From positions 11,401,151-11,465,150 of the forward strand of contig NC_003071.7 in assembly GCF_000001735.4 (NCBI RefSeq): a stretch of 64,000 bases of DNA. Direction: 5' to 3'. Origin of the DNA: Arabidopsis thaliana. Lineage: Eukaryota; Streptophyta; Magnoliopsida; Brassicales; Brassicaceae. The notes under the pieces are model-generated. The model worked only from the letters and a program-made list of their open reading frames with translations, was not told the DNA's origin and ran no database searches. This document shows, one piece after another, positions 1 to 12,716 of this stretch. Within the stretch, counting starts at the first letter, position 1, and each line of letters opens with the position of its first letter. The translations under genes and the position numbers were made by a program.

Positions 1-70
1 TAGTAATAAAAAATAACATTTTTATAACTAACACTCAATTTAAACCCTTAGATCTCAATTAAAAGCAAAA

Positions 71-117
71 TCAACGGTCACGATTCGATTCGATTCGAAC
101 AAAAAAGGACCGTTAGA
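71..117. promoter_or_regulatory. Two MSA-type mitotic elements upstream of CYCB1;4
   Basis: AACGG lies at 73-77 and its reverse complement CCGTT at 110-114. Read on the minus strand, 107-117 is TCTAACGGTCC, which fits ten of eleven positions of the MSA consensus YCYAACGGYYA. MSA elements are bound by three-repeat MYB factors and drive G2/M transcription of B-type cyclins, which suits the gene 290 bases downstream. A short CGATT-type repeat separates the two sites. The 118-400 stretch is presumed leader with no ATG-led gene of its own. The sites are seen; their function is inferred. Confidence 0.55.
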
Positions 118-400
118 GAGAGCTCAAACTTTTCCTTTTCAAAATAAAACAGTGCCCTTTCCTCAACCACAAATCTTCACCATTCGCAATTTCACAGTCG
201 AGAAAAAAAAGTTAGGGTTTTATTTGTTGTTCCTGAGAGAAGCGAAAGAGATTTTTGATTCAGAGAGAGTGGCGTCTGGTTGGGTTGAAGCCGGGACGGG
301 AAAGAGTCGTCTCCGGGATTTCTTTTCTTCTTTGTTAACGAGTCTTGGAGGAGCGTTACTTCAGATCACCGAAGAAGACCAACAACAAGGTTCAGATATT

Positions 401-2055
401 ATGGCGTCTTCTAGAGTCTCTGATCTTCCTCATCAACGTGGAATCGCAGGTTTTTGTTTCTCGATCTTTTATTAATTTGATTTCTTGCAATTTCGTGGAT
501 TTTGTTTTTCTATTTGATTGAAATTGAAATGTACCTTGTTTAAATTCGTTATAGATCTTGATAGATTTATCTGTTGTATCCGCAATTGAATGTTCATGAT
601 TGGATCTGATCTGATGAGACTGCAAGTTTCTATTAGGTTAATTACTGATGGGTTTGTGTTATAAATGAATTTTGTTAGGTGAAATCAAACCGAAGAATGT
701 TGCAGGACATGGAAGACAAAACCGGAAAGTTCTTGGAGACATTGGTAATCTTGTCACTGGTCGTGATGTTGCAACAGGAAAGGTAATTTTAAACATCTCT
801 GATCATTTTCTGTTTTCATCCAATATTGCAACTCATAAAGTATGTATATTGTCAGGATGTTGCGAAGAAGGCGAAACAACCACAGCAGCAGACAAAAGCT
901 GAGGTTATTGTCATTAGCCCTGATGAAAACGAGAAATGCAAACCACATTTTAGCAGAAGAACTCATATAAGAGGAACCAAGACTTTTACCGCAACCTTAA
1001 GAGCTCGAAGCAAGGTAAGAAATCTCAAATCTTTTGATAAGATTAGCAATGTTTTTGATGAGATTAACCATGTTTGATGATCTAACTCCTCTGTTTCATT
1101 GTTTCATAGGCTGCGAGTGGACTGAAGGATGCTGTGATCGACATTGATGCTGTGGATGCTAACAATGAACTGGCTGCTGTGGAATACGTAGAGGACATCT
1201 TCAAGTTTTATAGGACTGTGGAAGAGGAAGGAGGGATTAAAGACTATATAGGATCACAACCTGAGATAAACGAGAAGATGAGATCGATTCTGATAGATTG
1301 GCTTGTAGATGTTCACAGGAAGTTTGAGTTGATGCCAGAGACGCTATACTTAACCATTAACCTCGTTGATCGGTTTCTATCTTTGACAATGGTTCATAGA
1401 AGAGAGCTTCAGCTGTTGGGACTAGGTGCTATGCTTATAGCTTGCAAGTATGAGGAGATTTGGGCTCCTGAGGTTAATGATTTCGTCTGTATTTCGGACA
1501 ATGCCTATAACAGGAAACAGGTTTTGGCTATGGAGAAATCGATCTTAGGACAAGTTGAATGGTACATCACTGTTCCAACTCCTTATGTGTTCCTTGCGCG
1601 ATACGTTAAAGCTGCGGTTCCATGTGATGCTGAGATGGAGAAATTGGTGTTCTACTTGGCTGAGCTGGGACTTATGCAGTATCCTATAGTTGTCTTAAAC
1701 CGTCCATCGATGCTGGCTGCATCAGCGGTTTATGCTGCGCGTCAGATCCTTAAGAAGACGCCATTTTGGACTGAGACCTTGAAACATCACACTGGCTACT
1801 CGGAAGATGAGATTATGTAAGCTAATCTACACTAATCCTTGCTCTATGTTATTATTGGATTTCCATTTTTAGCTGTCATGACTAAACTGGTTTGGTCTGG
1901 TTGTTTTCAGGGAGCATGCGAAAATGCTGATGAAGTTAAGGGACTCGGCTTCAGAGAGTAAGCTAATAGCAGTGTTCAAGAAATACTCTGTCTCAGAAAA
2001 CGCTGAAGTTGCTCTTCTTCCTTCGCTTGACGACTTCTCTGTTTCTTGTGCATGA
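401..2055 (+). CDS. CYCB1;4: B1-type mitotic cyclin (CYCB1;4), 5 exons, 387 aa
   Basis: Regulatory subunit that activates cyclin-dependent kinase at G2/M in the nucleus and cytoplasm. Exons are 401-449, 679-782, 856-1014, 1110-1816 and 1911-2055; they join in phase to 387 residues, the length I recall for CYCB1;4. Residues 32-40 (RKVLGDIGN) are a destruction box, so the protein should be degraded by APC/C at anaphase. The cyclin N-terminal box begins near residue 128 and contains MRSILIDWLVDVHRKF at 161-176; the C-terminal cyclin fold follows to the end. The ATG at 401 was chosen because it opens the exon carrying the normal B-cyclin N-terminus; the reading frame further upstream at 152 has no ATG start. 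MSA motifs upstream suggest mitotic transcription. It is convergent with SCAB1. Confidence 0.96.
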
Positions 2056-3106
2056 AGAAACAAAACCCTAGTCTGCTTTTGTTGATCATGTAGCTGTCAT
2101 GATCTCTTTGTGTTCTTTCTTTCTTTTTTCTTTTTTTGGTTTTTACATTGATCCTCTGTATGATCCCGTCAAAGATAATGATGTTAACCATGAACAAGTT
2201 TTTAAGTGTGGTTTCATTTATCTTCAGTTTCCTTGGATTCCTCAAATTACGTTTTGGAATTTTTAACTCTTTTTGTCACAGATATCTTCTAGTTAAAATG
2301 AAATCTTTGGTTACTAATCTAAAGACATAAATTCGTTTATTGACGAATCTAAAAACCATAAATCACTTGGATATATATTCATTCCCGTTTTTTTCCTCTC
2401 TTCCTTCGAAACTGCGTTTCAAACCTCTAAATCGAGCTTTTTGATTTTGAGGGTTAGTGTTGGCTTTGTTGATGAGACAATTGCGATAACACTACTTTTG
2501 TGTAGTTCCACTATATCAAAACTTTGTGACTTTGTCACATGTTAAATTTGATATGCATCTAAGGGCAGCTGGATTCGCAGAAGGAAGAGTGATGAGGTGG
2601 ACGGTGGACCAATGTGGTTTGCTCTTCTTCCTTCGCATGACAACTTAACTGTTTCTTGTGCATGAAGGAACAAAACCCTAGTCTACTTTAGTTGTTGATC
2701 ATGTAGTTGTGATGATCTCTCTCTTTTGTTCTATCTTTTTGTTGTTGTTTGGTTTTAACATTGGAATCTCTGTGAGATCGGTTAGTGAGAATGATCGACG
2801 ATCATGGATTTTCGGGTTTGTTGCAGGATTTTGGCTGTGATTCACTTGCAATATATTGTATGCTTTGGGATCCAGTCCAAAACAAGCAATCCGTTATATT
2901 ACCTCAAGGGCAAGTAAGATCAAAACAAATGAATAAACACAAGCCACCCGTTACATATAGATTCACCATCACCTCTTACTTCACTGCTCGATATTTTTAC
3001 ACACAATACAAGTACAATTCAAACAAATGCCTAAAACCTATATAAACTACAAAACAAATAAGCTCTTACGGATACTAAAAATCACAACTTAGGTAAGAGC
3101 CGTTCT
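2056..3106. other. Intergenic region between convergent CYCB1;4 and SCAB1
   Basis: Contains the presumed 3' UTRs of both flanking genes and the duplicated cyclin tail at 2619-2782. Apart from that copy I see no gene. Open frames at 2136-2330 and 2785-3045 lack family features. Confidence 0.6.
2619..2782 (+). pseudogene. Duplicated 3' end of CYCB1;4
   Basis: This stretch closely repeats 2009-2168, which holds the last 16 codons of CYCB1;4 and the start of its 3' UTR. Shared blocks include GCTCTTCTTCCTTCGC, GTTTCTTGTGCATGAA and AACAAAACCCTAGTCT, in the same order and spacing. Substitutions and a small insertion after CCCTAGTCT show it has drifted, and in the copy the frame ends early at TTCGCATGA. 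It has no upstream cyclin exons and cannot encode a cyclin. It lies between the convergent genes CYCB1;4 and SCAB1 and is probably a local duplication. Confidence 0.8.
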
Positions 3107-6100
3107 TCAAGGGCTTTGACCCGTCTCTGTTCTGTCTTCTGGACCAGCAAGTGTCACCTGCAACACATCAGTTTCATACTTACATCAACACCTCTCTCTA
3201 CAAAAACCAAAGTTTCTAACTCCATCTTAGTTATACTTACATTACAATCACAAGCAAATCTTCGTGCAAGCATGATCGCAGCGTTTCTTTCTCTCTCAGA
3301 CTCAAAAGCTATCACAAATGACACTCCTTTCTTCGCCTGCCAATACAATGCCTGAGCTGCAGCATTTCCACCTCCTCTCACTCCACATAGCTACTCAATA
3401 TGATCATCAAAGATTATGATATTATAGATCTCACCGTGTAACACTAAAAATATGACAATTTTCTCGGGGTAAAGTAGTATCCTTACCTGCATTGCACTAG
3501 AGTAGTACTCTTTTGCAATCACTGTCTTTCCCTTGCAAAGTTTTATCCTCATTTTACCAACATGAAACAAGTGGATAGATTCTGATGTATGGTCTTCCCC
3601 ACTCATTTGGGTCACAACTACCTGTAAATTACAATAAGGGGAAATATAATATACATACAAGCACCAAATATATAAATACTAATTCCGAGTGTTAGAGAAA
3701 CCTTACATTGAAATCAACATCGTGTTTCCGTACTAATGCCTCGACATAGCTACCCAATCCAGCAGCTGCACCAAATCAAGACTTTGTTATGTTTGATAAA
3801 TCATCTAGTAATGACGAAAATCAGGACCGTGTTTGTTGATTTGTCAAAGTTAAGTAATATCTACTAAGTGACAGAACCTACACAAACCATTTGATCATGT
3901 TGACATAAACAATAACCTTTTACAGTAAATAACATAACAATGAACCTGGATCAATCTTTCCCACTGTGGATAACGAAAGCGAATGGCCATCGTAGATGAT
4001 ATCTGCATGCAAGACTCGTCCAACGTCAAAAGGCTCGGGAGCGTAAACTGATTTTGTGGCACCTGAGATAGGAACATAGTTAGGAAACATTTTCCTCAAT
4101 GGGAACAATGTTAAACTTGATTTTGCCCTATTTACACCAGCCTTTGGAAATATATTGTTCACAATTCCAAAATCATTAGTTAGAAGAAACAATCTGATTT
4201 GTAATCGACTAGCTCACAGAACAGAACATTTTAAAACTCAAATATAATAAGAGAAAGAAAACAATGAGAAAGGTGAGTGGACCTGATATAAGCTCCTTCT
4301 TGGAGCCATCTGAAGATGAACGGTACCATTGTATCGTACACTTGGAAAGATCAGGTGCATCATTGGAGCAAGGTCTAACTCGCAAACAAGATCCTAGAGC
4401 TTCAGTGCCATCTATTTCATATACAAGGGATATATTTTCCTCGCTCTTTCTGCACATTGCGAGCTGAATCATAGAAAAATGTATATAGTATCAGAATCCA
4501 CTATTTGTCAACCGCATACAGTCACAAATGTGGAAGTTAAGACATCAAAAGGACCTGGAATGCACTAAATAGAATATATATGTGTATGGAATATGGATCC
4601 AACTAACCTTCTTTTGTAGTTGAAGAAAATGTTTTGATTTCTCTGCAAGCTGATTTCTTAGTGCTCGAAGCTCATATTCCATATCCATTACCTAAAACAA
4701 TACACATGATTTGACTTTTTAAAAACAACATAAGATACTAAAGAAGCATCGACTTAGACAGACAGATAAAGCCATTTAAACCCAAGAGATAAACCATCTT
4801 TCATCTACCTACCCTGCTTGGTTGATGCAGCATTTTAATCCGCCTAGCTTCTTGAACTTCCTTCATTAGATCTTCCATGTCCTGATACGATAAATTATAA
4901 CAATACTCTGTTAACACGAATCAATGTTATAAGCATAGGACATTTACAAGATTATGATAGAAGCCATCACTAAAATACTTGTTTCCCAGAGGCACGAGAC
5001 ATCTGTTCATGTTCTCGCAGGGCTTCTTCAACTCTTTGTACAGCTGCTCTTGCACTTTCAATCTCAGCACGTGCAAACGCTCTTTCCTCGTCGACAAGTT
5101 TCTTAGCATCCTCTGAGGCCTAGTTAAAAAATCATACCCACTAATCAGCAAGATTATTAGAACACATCTGCATCTTTTTCAAGCTAGCCCATCTAGTAAC
5201 CACTAATTTACAACCGACAACAGAAGACTAATACAAATGTCCCAAGCAAGATAAGAAAAAGAATCAAGAATAGTAAGTGAAAGATTATGTCTGTAAAGAA
5301 ACTACATCATAGTTCTTTGTCAAAAGTAATAGAATATAAACTACTCAAATGAAAACAAAAAGGACAGACTCTCTCTTAATCATCTGGTTAGCTCAAGGAC
5401 TAACAAAAACTGCATGGTATTAAGCCGTGGACGAAAACGTATTTGCTATTTTAGAGGACTTGGTTGTTTCAAGTGAAATGACATAGACGTCTCCTAACTA
5501 TTCACCTCAAGTGACACGAGAAAAGAAAATATTGTCACTGTCTCAAAGGCACACTTTACCTGCTTTAAAAAAGACGCTAGCTTTTTCACTTCCGCTTTTT
5601 CTATGAATAGCTCTCCTTCTCGCTGAGTCAACTGAACAGCTAGAGCTTCAACCTAGCAGAATTCAAAATTCCAAACATACTTAAGATATAGAGGTGGAAG
5701 GGAAAAATGTTGGTAATGGGGATTGTGAGACAATTTAAGAACGCAGAACTGAAAATGGAAAAAAACACATTTCGGTTTGTAGAAAAGGCTAGAGGCGATA
5801 TATATCACCATGTAAAGGAACGGAGCTAAATATGATGACTAAAAGACTATAAAAGAGTAAAAGACTAACCATGGCAATGGCTTCCTCTACATCATCCTTG
5901 TTTCTACCTGCCACACGTCCTCTTAGAGACTCCAATGCATCTCGAAGTTTCTTTAAAAGAACATGTTTCTCCAACGAAGTTGCTTCTTTGAGTTTTGCCT
6001 GCATTCGTTCCCAACCAAATTAGCCTTAAATTTTTTTTTCAATCATATCATATTTTCACTTTAGCAACCTAGATTAGCCTTCTTGATCCCCTATTTCTGT

Positions 6101-6593
6101 ATTTATAACAACAAAAAATTCTTTGCTAACAAAAAGTAAGGTTATCACCGAATTAAAATCCCTCTTATTAAATCCTATTTAGTAGACTCAATCAACACAA
6201 AAACTAACATAAATGTGCAAATCAACTCATTACATAGTAACCAAAGATAGTAACAATACAAGAGACACATTTCATCTATAAGACCTCAACAAAAAGAGAA
6301 TAATATCAGACCTCCTCAGATAGCTTAGCAGCTGCAGCCAAACCCTTCTCAAATTTATGAGCGAGGTCACGAACAGACAAACGTTTCTGCTGGTCCATAA
6401 GCTGCGCTGTCTCACGCGCAACAACCTCTTTCATGGACATCACTTTAGGATCGTCTTTAACATCAAATATTTGATCATTAGCTCCAATTCTATAATTAGG
6501 AAATCTACTTGAAGCAAATTTCACATCTGCTGATACTGCAGGAACACCATCTCTCTGTAATGAATCCCGAAAATCGCGTGTAACCCTTGTCAT
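3107..6593 (-). CDS. SCAB1: Stomatal closure-related actin-binding protein SCAB1, 12 exons, 496 aa
   Basis: Plant-specific protein that binds, bundles and stabilises actin filaments and is needed for normal stomatal closure (known for SCAB1). Coding exons on the minus strand are 6312-6593, 5870-5998, 5560-5652, 4979-5119, 4813-4881, 4608-4691, 4283-4463, 3946-4062, 3707-3765, 3487-3621, 3241-3390 and 3107-3157. All have GT-AG borders and join in phase to 496 residues, the length I recall for SCAB1. Residues 1-94 form the N-terminal region. Residues about 95-266 are strongly charged heptad sequence, fitting the dimerising coiled coils. The remainder is the Ig-like/PH fused module, including IQWYRSSSDGSKKEL and the PH-like segment with YWQAKKGVSFVIAF. 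The start is the only ATG before a 5' UTR acceptor at 6599. Confidence 0.96.
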
Positions 6594-7245
6594 TGTATCT
6601 GTTTATAAACAAAACCAAAAATGCTTAGACAAAAACAAAATAAAAGACAGAAAATGCTAGTAGATGTCTAACCACTATGAATAGTAATATACTCCAATGG
6701 ACTCACAGATCTGTTGTTGAATCTTCACAAAAATCTAAAACAACAAAAACAAAACATTGTTTTTTTCAGTACCTACGCCAATGTTGGAAATAACAATGGA
6801 TTCAACACACATTTAAAAACATTTTATAGCTACAGAGATAAAGAATTGATGGATGTCAAAACCCTAGATTACCAAACAAAAGAGCTAACAACAACTACCC
6901 ATATACCAATTTAGTAACAAATTTCAAAGAAGATAGAAATTGAAAGTCAAATTTTAAGAACTTGAAATCGAAAATCAGAACACAAAATACTGCAATAATC
7001 ACGAACAACGTCGGAGATTTTCAAGAGAACAAAGCTAAACACTTCTCACCTGAATCCGATTAATGGATCAGACAAATGTTTTGAGTTGAGATCGAATTTG
7101 AGAAGGTCGTCGAGAACAGAGAAGGAAGAAGAAGAAGATTTGGTCTGAGGAGAAGGCAAAAAGTGAAGTTTGAGAGAGTCGTAAGCATTAGCTTTACTAA
7201 AAAGCAAAGACCGTGAAAAAATTGTGGCTTTGGTGGAAACACTGT
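6594..7245 (-). promoter_or_regulatory. SCAB1 5' leader with probable UTR intron
   Basis: On the minus strand a good donor (CAG|GTGAGAAG, intron beginning at 7049) and an acceptor (AAACAG ending at 6599, six bases before the ATG) suggest a 451-base leader intron. Leader introns are common in plant cytoskeletal genes. The upstream exon would lie about 7050-7240, just below a T-rich tract at 7243-7280. No coding sequence was seen. This is inferred from splice motifs only. Confidence 0.45.
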
Positions 7246-8780
7246 CTTTTTTCTTTTTTTCTTTTTTTTTTAATTTAGTTTTGTTTAAAAGTTTTTCTGG
7301 TTTAGGTAATAAATTGTTGCATAATTTTCAACTCCGGTTGATGTGTGTCGCTGTCGGACTGTTGTTGTCTGAAACTTAAAAATCACAGAGCGGTCACGGG
7401 TTCTGTTTCGTGTTTAACTGCCACGATATTCTTTTTAATTGTTTTTTAAAAGGGAAAGTAATCAAAATGATGACACTAATAAGAGTGGTTTGGTGTGAAA
7501 CTTAGACCTTTCTTACACAAATTTGGTAAAGCCAAAACTTTTTTTGGTCATGGGGATTTATTTTTTTTTACTTTTTATTTTTTTTTTTGTCATAAAGAAA
7601 TTATAGAATCTTGTTGTGAAAGACGTAAAATATAATGCCCAAACAAAAAAAACGTAAATTGGCGGATAAACTATAAGTTCCCAAAAAAACATAAGCTGGC
7701 GGAAAAAGAGAATTCTTCGGAATCTAGATCCTAAATAAAGAAGATGAAGTAAACTCAAATTATAATGCAGAAAATATCAAACCAATCTCGAAAAAGGACG
7801 ATAGTACAAACTAAGATCCATATTAACAAGACAAAATCTTAAAAAAATAAGAGATCCAACAAAGCAGAAACTCCACTTCTTTTAACACACCTGCAAGTAC
7901 GATTGATCAAATCCAAAATAACATTTACCACCTCCTATCACGTTGAGAGCCAATCTCTCGAGAACCAAGGATATCATAACCCGACATGCAAGACCACTAA
8001 AAGAAACACAAACACCATTCCAGATACGACGATGACCACCAATTCGTCACTTAACGTCTAGATAGAATCCTTCAAAAAACAATCAGATTACGACAAAATT
8101 GTAAAAGAAGGACAAGAAGCGAGGCAAAACTTCTCAAAACCCACCAATCACAAGATCACCAATCACGAGTAAAGCCACAACTATTTTAATTAAATCATAC
8201 AATATCCTAAATTAGGCTTTTCTTTTTGATAAATTAAAAAAAAAAAGATAGGATCATCCAACAAAAATAGTACAAACAAAAAATGTCAAAATCTTGCATC
8301 ACCTCTAAAAACCTTTCATGTTAACAAAATCTTGCATATTTTTGCCCTATACAAAGTCTTGCATATATACAAAGTCCTTTGGTATATTGTTGTTAGCCAC
8401 CTTATCTAACTCTTTTACGGGCTCTGTCCTCATGAAGAAGAACAATTTTTTTAATAAATTGTTACCTTACCACATATAAGCTTAATCTGGAATGGTTGTG
8501 ATTTAATCAATGAAGATATTGCCTCAAACCTGAATAGAGGAGTGAAAGTGGATTTCAATTGGTTGGTTATCAAACCCATCAGCATGATACCTGTTAGTTT
8601 CTCGGCCATACCACTCAATCATTGCCATAAATATCATTGAAGTCTACTAGTCTGTTTGAGACATTCAACTCACACAAGTGGTGGGTTATTTTCTCTGACA
8701 AACACGGCCAAACAATAAAATTGCTGAAAACAAGAAGTTGCCTAAAAAACCAAAGGACTTGTGAGAAAAATGGCAAATGC
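7246..8780. other. Intergenic DNA between divergent SCAB1 and ECM29
   Basis: About 1.5 kb of AT-rich sequence with A/T homopolymer runs (for example near 7560-7590 and 8230-8250). The part at 7700-8160 is less AT-rich than its surroundings, but neither strand gives a frame I recognise. It must contain the SCAB1 promoter at its left end. No RNA gene or named repeat was identified. Confidence 0.4.
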
Positions 8781-8789
8781 GGGCTAGGA

Positions 8790-8842
8790 TGGGCTGTGGA
8801 TTAGAGGCCCAATATGCCTAATGGGATACAACACGACGTCGT
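8790..8842. promoter_or_regulatory. Site II-like elements and an ACGT palindrome before ECM29
   Basis: TGGGCT at 8790-8795 and AGGCCCA at 8805-8811 match the site II motif (TGGGCY), which TCP factors bind in plant housekeeping, ribosomal and organelle genes. At 8833-8842 is the perfect palindrome ACGACGTCGT with an ACGT core. All lie within 190 bases of the ECM29 ATG, fitting a broadly expressed proteasome gene. The motifs are seen; use as regulatory sites is inferred. Confidence 0.45.
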
Positions 8843-8974
8843 TTAGACCAGCCATAGTTCTCTTGTCCGCCAAGACGGGAGAGACTAAGGAAAAGCATAA
8901 GAAGAGAAGAACCAAAGAAGAAGCAAAGAAGCACTGATAAATCTCTGCAACTCAACAAATTTCTGAGATTAGCT

Positions 8975-11900
8975 ATGGAAGGTTCTTCATCTTCGTCTTC
9001 GTTAATTTCCAAATCGGACGCTGAGTTGGAGGAAATGCTCGATCGGATGCTGACGAGACTCGCTCTTTGCGACGACTCCAAGCTCGAATCCCTAGTCTCT
9101 AACCTCCTTCCTCTTACCATATCTTCTCTTTCTTCTCAATCTCCCGTTGTTCGCAACAAGGCAAGTCAGAGATTTACGAGCTCTTCCTCTGAATTTAGTG
9201 TTTGACGATTTCATATTGATTCTTAGTGTGTGTTGATTTCATTTTTCAGGTTCTTGAGATATTGAGTCATGTTAACAAGAGAGTGAAGCATCAGCATGAA
9301 ATTGGTTTGCCTTTATTGGCTTTATGGAAATTGTACACAGATCCTGCTGCTGCTCCTATGGTTAGGAACTTTGCTATTGTCTATGTTGAGATGGCTTTTG
9401 AACGAGCTCCTGCAAAGGTTTGCTTCATCTTAATAGTTGTTGGAATTTGCGTTTGCTTGTCAATACTTTGGAAATGAGAGGACTGATTTTTGTTTAAGTT
9501 TTAATAGGAAAGGGAGGAAATTGCACCTAATACACTGGAGAATGTTTCAAAGCTTCCTAAGCAGCATCAAGAGATTATTTTGAGAATTGCTATTAAGGTT
9601 GTCTCTCAGCTCCTCCTTTAGTGTGGATTTGGATATTTATTTTATGACTGCTATTATACATTTTTTCTTTCGTTGTTCGAATTGTTACGCATTACTTAGA
9701 TGACGAGGACAATATGTTTTCTTTATTTTTTCTTCATGCCGTTGTTTGTGTGATGATCCTTTTACATTTTTCTCTCTATTTGATGGGTTTCTCATGTTCT
9801 AGTGGTTAGTGCTACATGTAGTGGTAGTCCTATATGTTTTATGTAGGGAACAATATCTGGTAATTTCTAGACTATTATGAAATGCCGGAGAAAACCATTG
9901 GCAGCTTTATTAGTGGTTTCACTTGGATAGATGACAATTTTGAAAAAATCTATTTGAACGTCATGCAATAATTGGCCTTACAATGTGCTCAAATTTTAAC
10001 TGGTTTGTTTCCAGGTCATTGGAGAATGTCATGCAAGCAAGATCAGTGATGATGTGTCTGCGAAGTATAGATCTTTGATTACTTCTCAGGATAAAGACTT
10101 GTTTCTGGATTTTTGCCTTCATATGCTTTTGTATCAACCATCTTCTCAAGGGTATGGAATCCATTTTGAGCATTGTTTGACCGTCTTTTGTTATTATTTC
10201 ATCTAATAAGAGTTGCTCGACCTTATAATTCAGAGGTGGATCTTCTCCTGGGCTTTCAGTTTTTCAAGTTAATCGTATAATCGGAAAGCAAGCATTAAAA
10301 GGGGACACGCTTACAAGACGAAAGGTCTGTCATTTAACTCCAATTTGATCTCTTTATGGGTTCTATAGCTGCCAAGCAATACATTCCTCACTAAGAACTA
10401 CCATTTTCTAAAAATTAATCAATTTCTTAAGCAGTTGGGGATCTTGAATGTCATTGGAAACATGGACCTACCTGGTGAATCTGTATATCCATTGTACATT
10501 GCTGCATCAGTGGATAGGTACGCTTTGTGTTTTTGCCGCATGACATGCTTTGTTTCTATCACATGACATGAACTACTATTTTATCACTACCTCCGTGCAC
10601 TTTGTATCTACTATTCATGTCTCTGAGAGTTGGTATGGATTTGTTGGTGAAAATTCATTCAAGTCAAGAACCTGTAGCTAAGAGAGGGGAAGAGCTTCTA
10701 AAAAAGATAGCTTCTGGAACAAATTTGGATGATCCCAAGTTGATAAACAGACTGTTCTTACTATTCAATGGTACGTAATCTTCGTCTTTTTCCAACATTG
10801 TGATTATATTTTTAGACACTAAAATCATTTATATTCTAAGAATGATATTAATTAAGCTATTTCTAGCATATAGAATCAAGTCTATGTCTTCTGCTAGTTT
10901 AAATAGTTGAAAATAAGTTATCTTCGGCTACTTGTGGATGACATTACTAGGGATCCCCATTTAGTATGCAGACTATTGCAAATTTGCCATGTCTGCTGTG
11001 GCAACAGATTCATATAAATTTTGGGAGATCTGGAGTGCTGAGGGCGTCTTCTCGCGTTTGATGATTTTTGTTTTTTTCGTTTGTCCATGTTAATTGCCAC
11101 TCATCAATTTGATATGCATGCAGGCACTACAGGCACTGAAAATGTTGCTCCGGAACATAATGTAGCTCCAGGAAATATATCCTTGAAAATGAAGCTCATG
11201 TCTGGTTTCTGTCGTTCTATCGCAGCTGCAAATAGTTTTCCTGCAACATTGCAGTGCATATTTGGCTGCATGTATGGTATGTTGGTTTAATATATGGCTT
11301 AATTTTAAACTGAACTGTATAATGGTAAACGTTTTCTGTGTCCATAGTCTATATTTATGTCAGTTTAGTTAGATAATGAATATATATGGTTTCTTTGTAG
11401 ATAGTTTTTTTTATAGTCAATCTAATTCATACAAATTGGTTGCACGACGGACATTGTAAGCTTCTAAGAAAAAGTAAATGGTATGTGCTTTGACTATTGT
11501 AACAAGAATCATTTGGCTTGTTCATGACGCTAGTTTCTCTCTTAAGAGGATTCAATTATGAAGGATCAGTGTTTTCCCTTGTCGTTTGGTGCAGTTAAAA
11601 GAAGAATTAAACTACCTGCTCTCTATGAATTGGTTTGTTTATTTATTTTTCATGTTGATTACTTAGTGTTTTTGCTATCTACCTTGTTTCAATGGGACAG
11701 GAAGTGGAACAACCTTAAGGCTAAAGCAAATGGGAATGGAGTTCACCGTGTGGGTTTTTAAGCATGTAAAAATATTCTTTTCTATACTTCAGCCTGAATT
11801 TACGTTTGTTGTGTGTAAAAGCAGACAGTATGAACTCAATCTATTTATTATTTTTGTGAAGAAACAACTCAAATGTTTTTTGCTCAACTCAATGTTAGAT

Positions 11901-12685
11901 GTTTTTTATGGAAAATTCCATGGAGGACCATACCAACAATAGCCTTTTCTCTTTTTTCTTTTCTTTTTGTTTGGTCTTGAGAGTCTTTGTTTTTGAGTAT
12001 GTTATGCTTACATCACTGGACTTGTTTAAAATGCAGGGGAAGATAGATCAGTTGAAACTTATGGGACCTGTTATACTGAATGCTATTCTAAAAATGCTTG
12101 ATGGTTTCACAGGCTCAGAAACAGGTCAGTTTTTATAAGAAAAAAGAAAAGTCGCGAGTTTCCTAATGCAAGTGTTCAAATGAGAATTTAAGTAGATATG
12201 CTACATTCTTTCATTCAGATGCTCTATCGAGGGAGACCAAAACATTTTCTTTTCAAGCTATTGGTTTACTTGCACAACGTTTGCCTCAGCTTTTTAGGTA
12301 AGGACTTCTCTCTTCTCTGCCCTACACTTGTTTTGATGTCATTTAACAGATATTTTGTTTCTTTTAAACTTAACTTTCAGAGAAAAGACTGAAATGGCTG
12401 TTCGTCTTTTTGATGCGCTGAAATTAGAAACCCAATCTCTTCGTTCAACCATCCAGGAGGCAATAGTTTCTCTTGCTGCTGCATACAAGGTCTGCTACTT
12501 TAACATTATATCGATAAGTTATCATTTCATTTTAAATTTTCGTCCTTATGGTTTCATTTTATTTTTTGCATTCTTTTGGTGGCTCACCATGTCATTATTG
12601 GTATTTGTTTCTTTAGGACTCCCCAGAGAATATTCTCAGAGACTTGGAGGTGCTTCTGCTAGCAAATTCTCTGGCGGTAAGTGTG

Positions 12686-12716
<31 letters not shown>

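Noticed and set aside
152..475. 107-residue frame before CYCB1;4
   Set aside because: It has no ATG start and reads leader sequence into exon 1 and intron 1; the cyclin N-terminus begins at 401.
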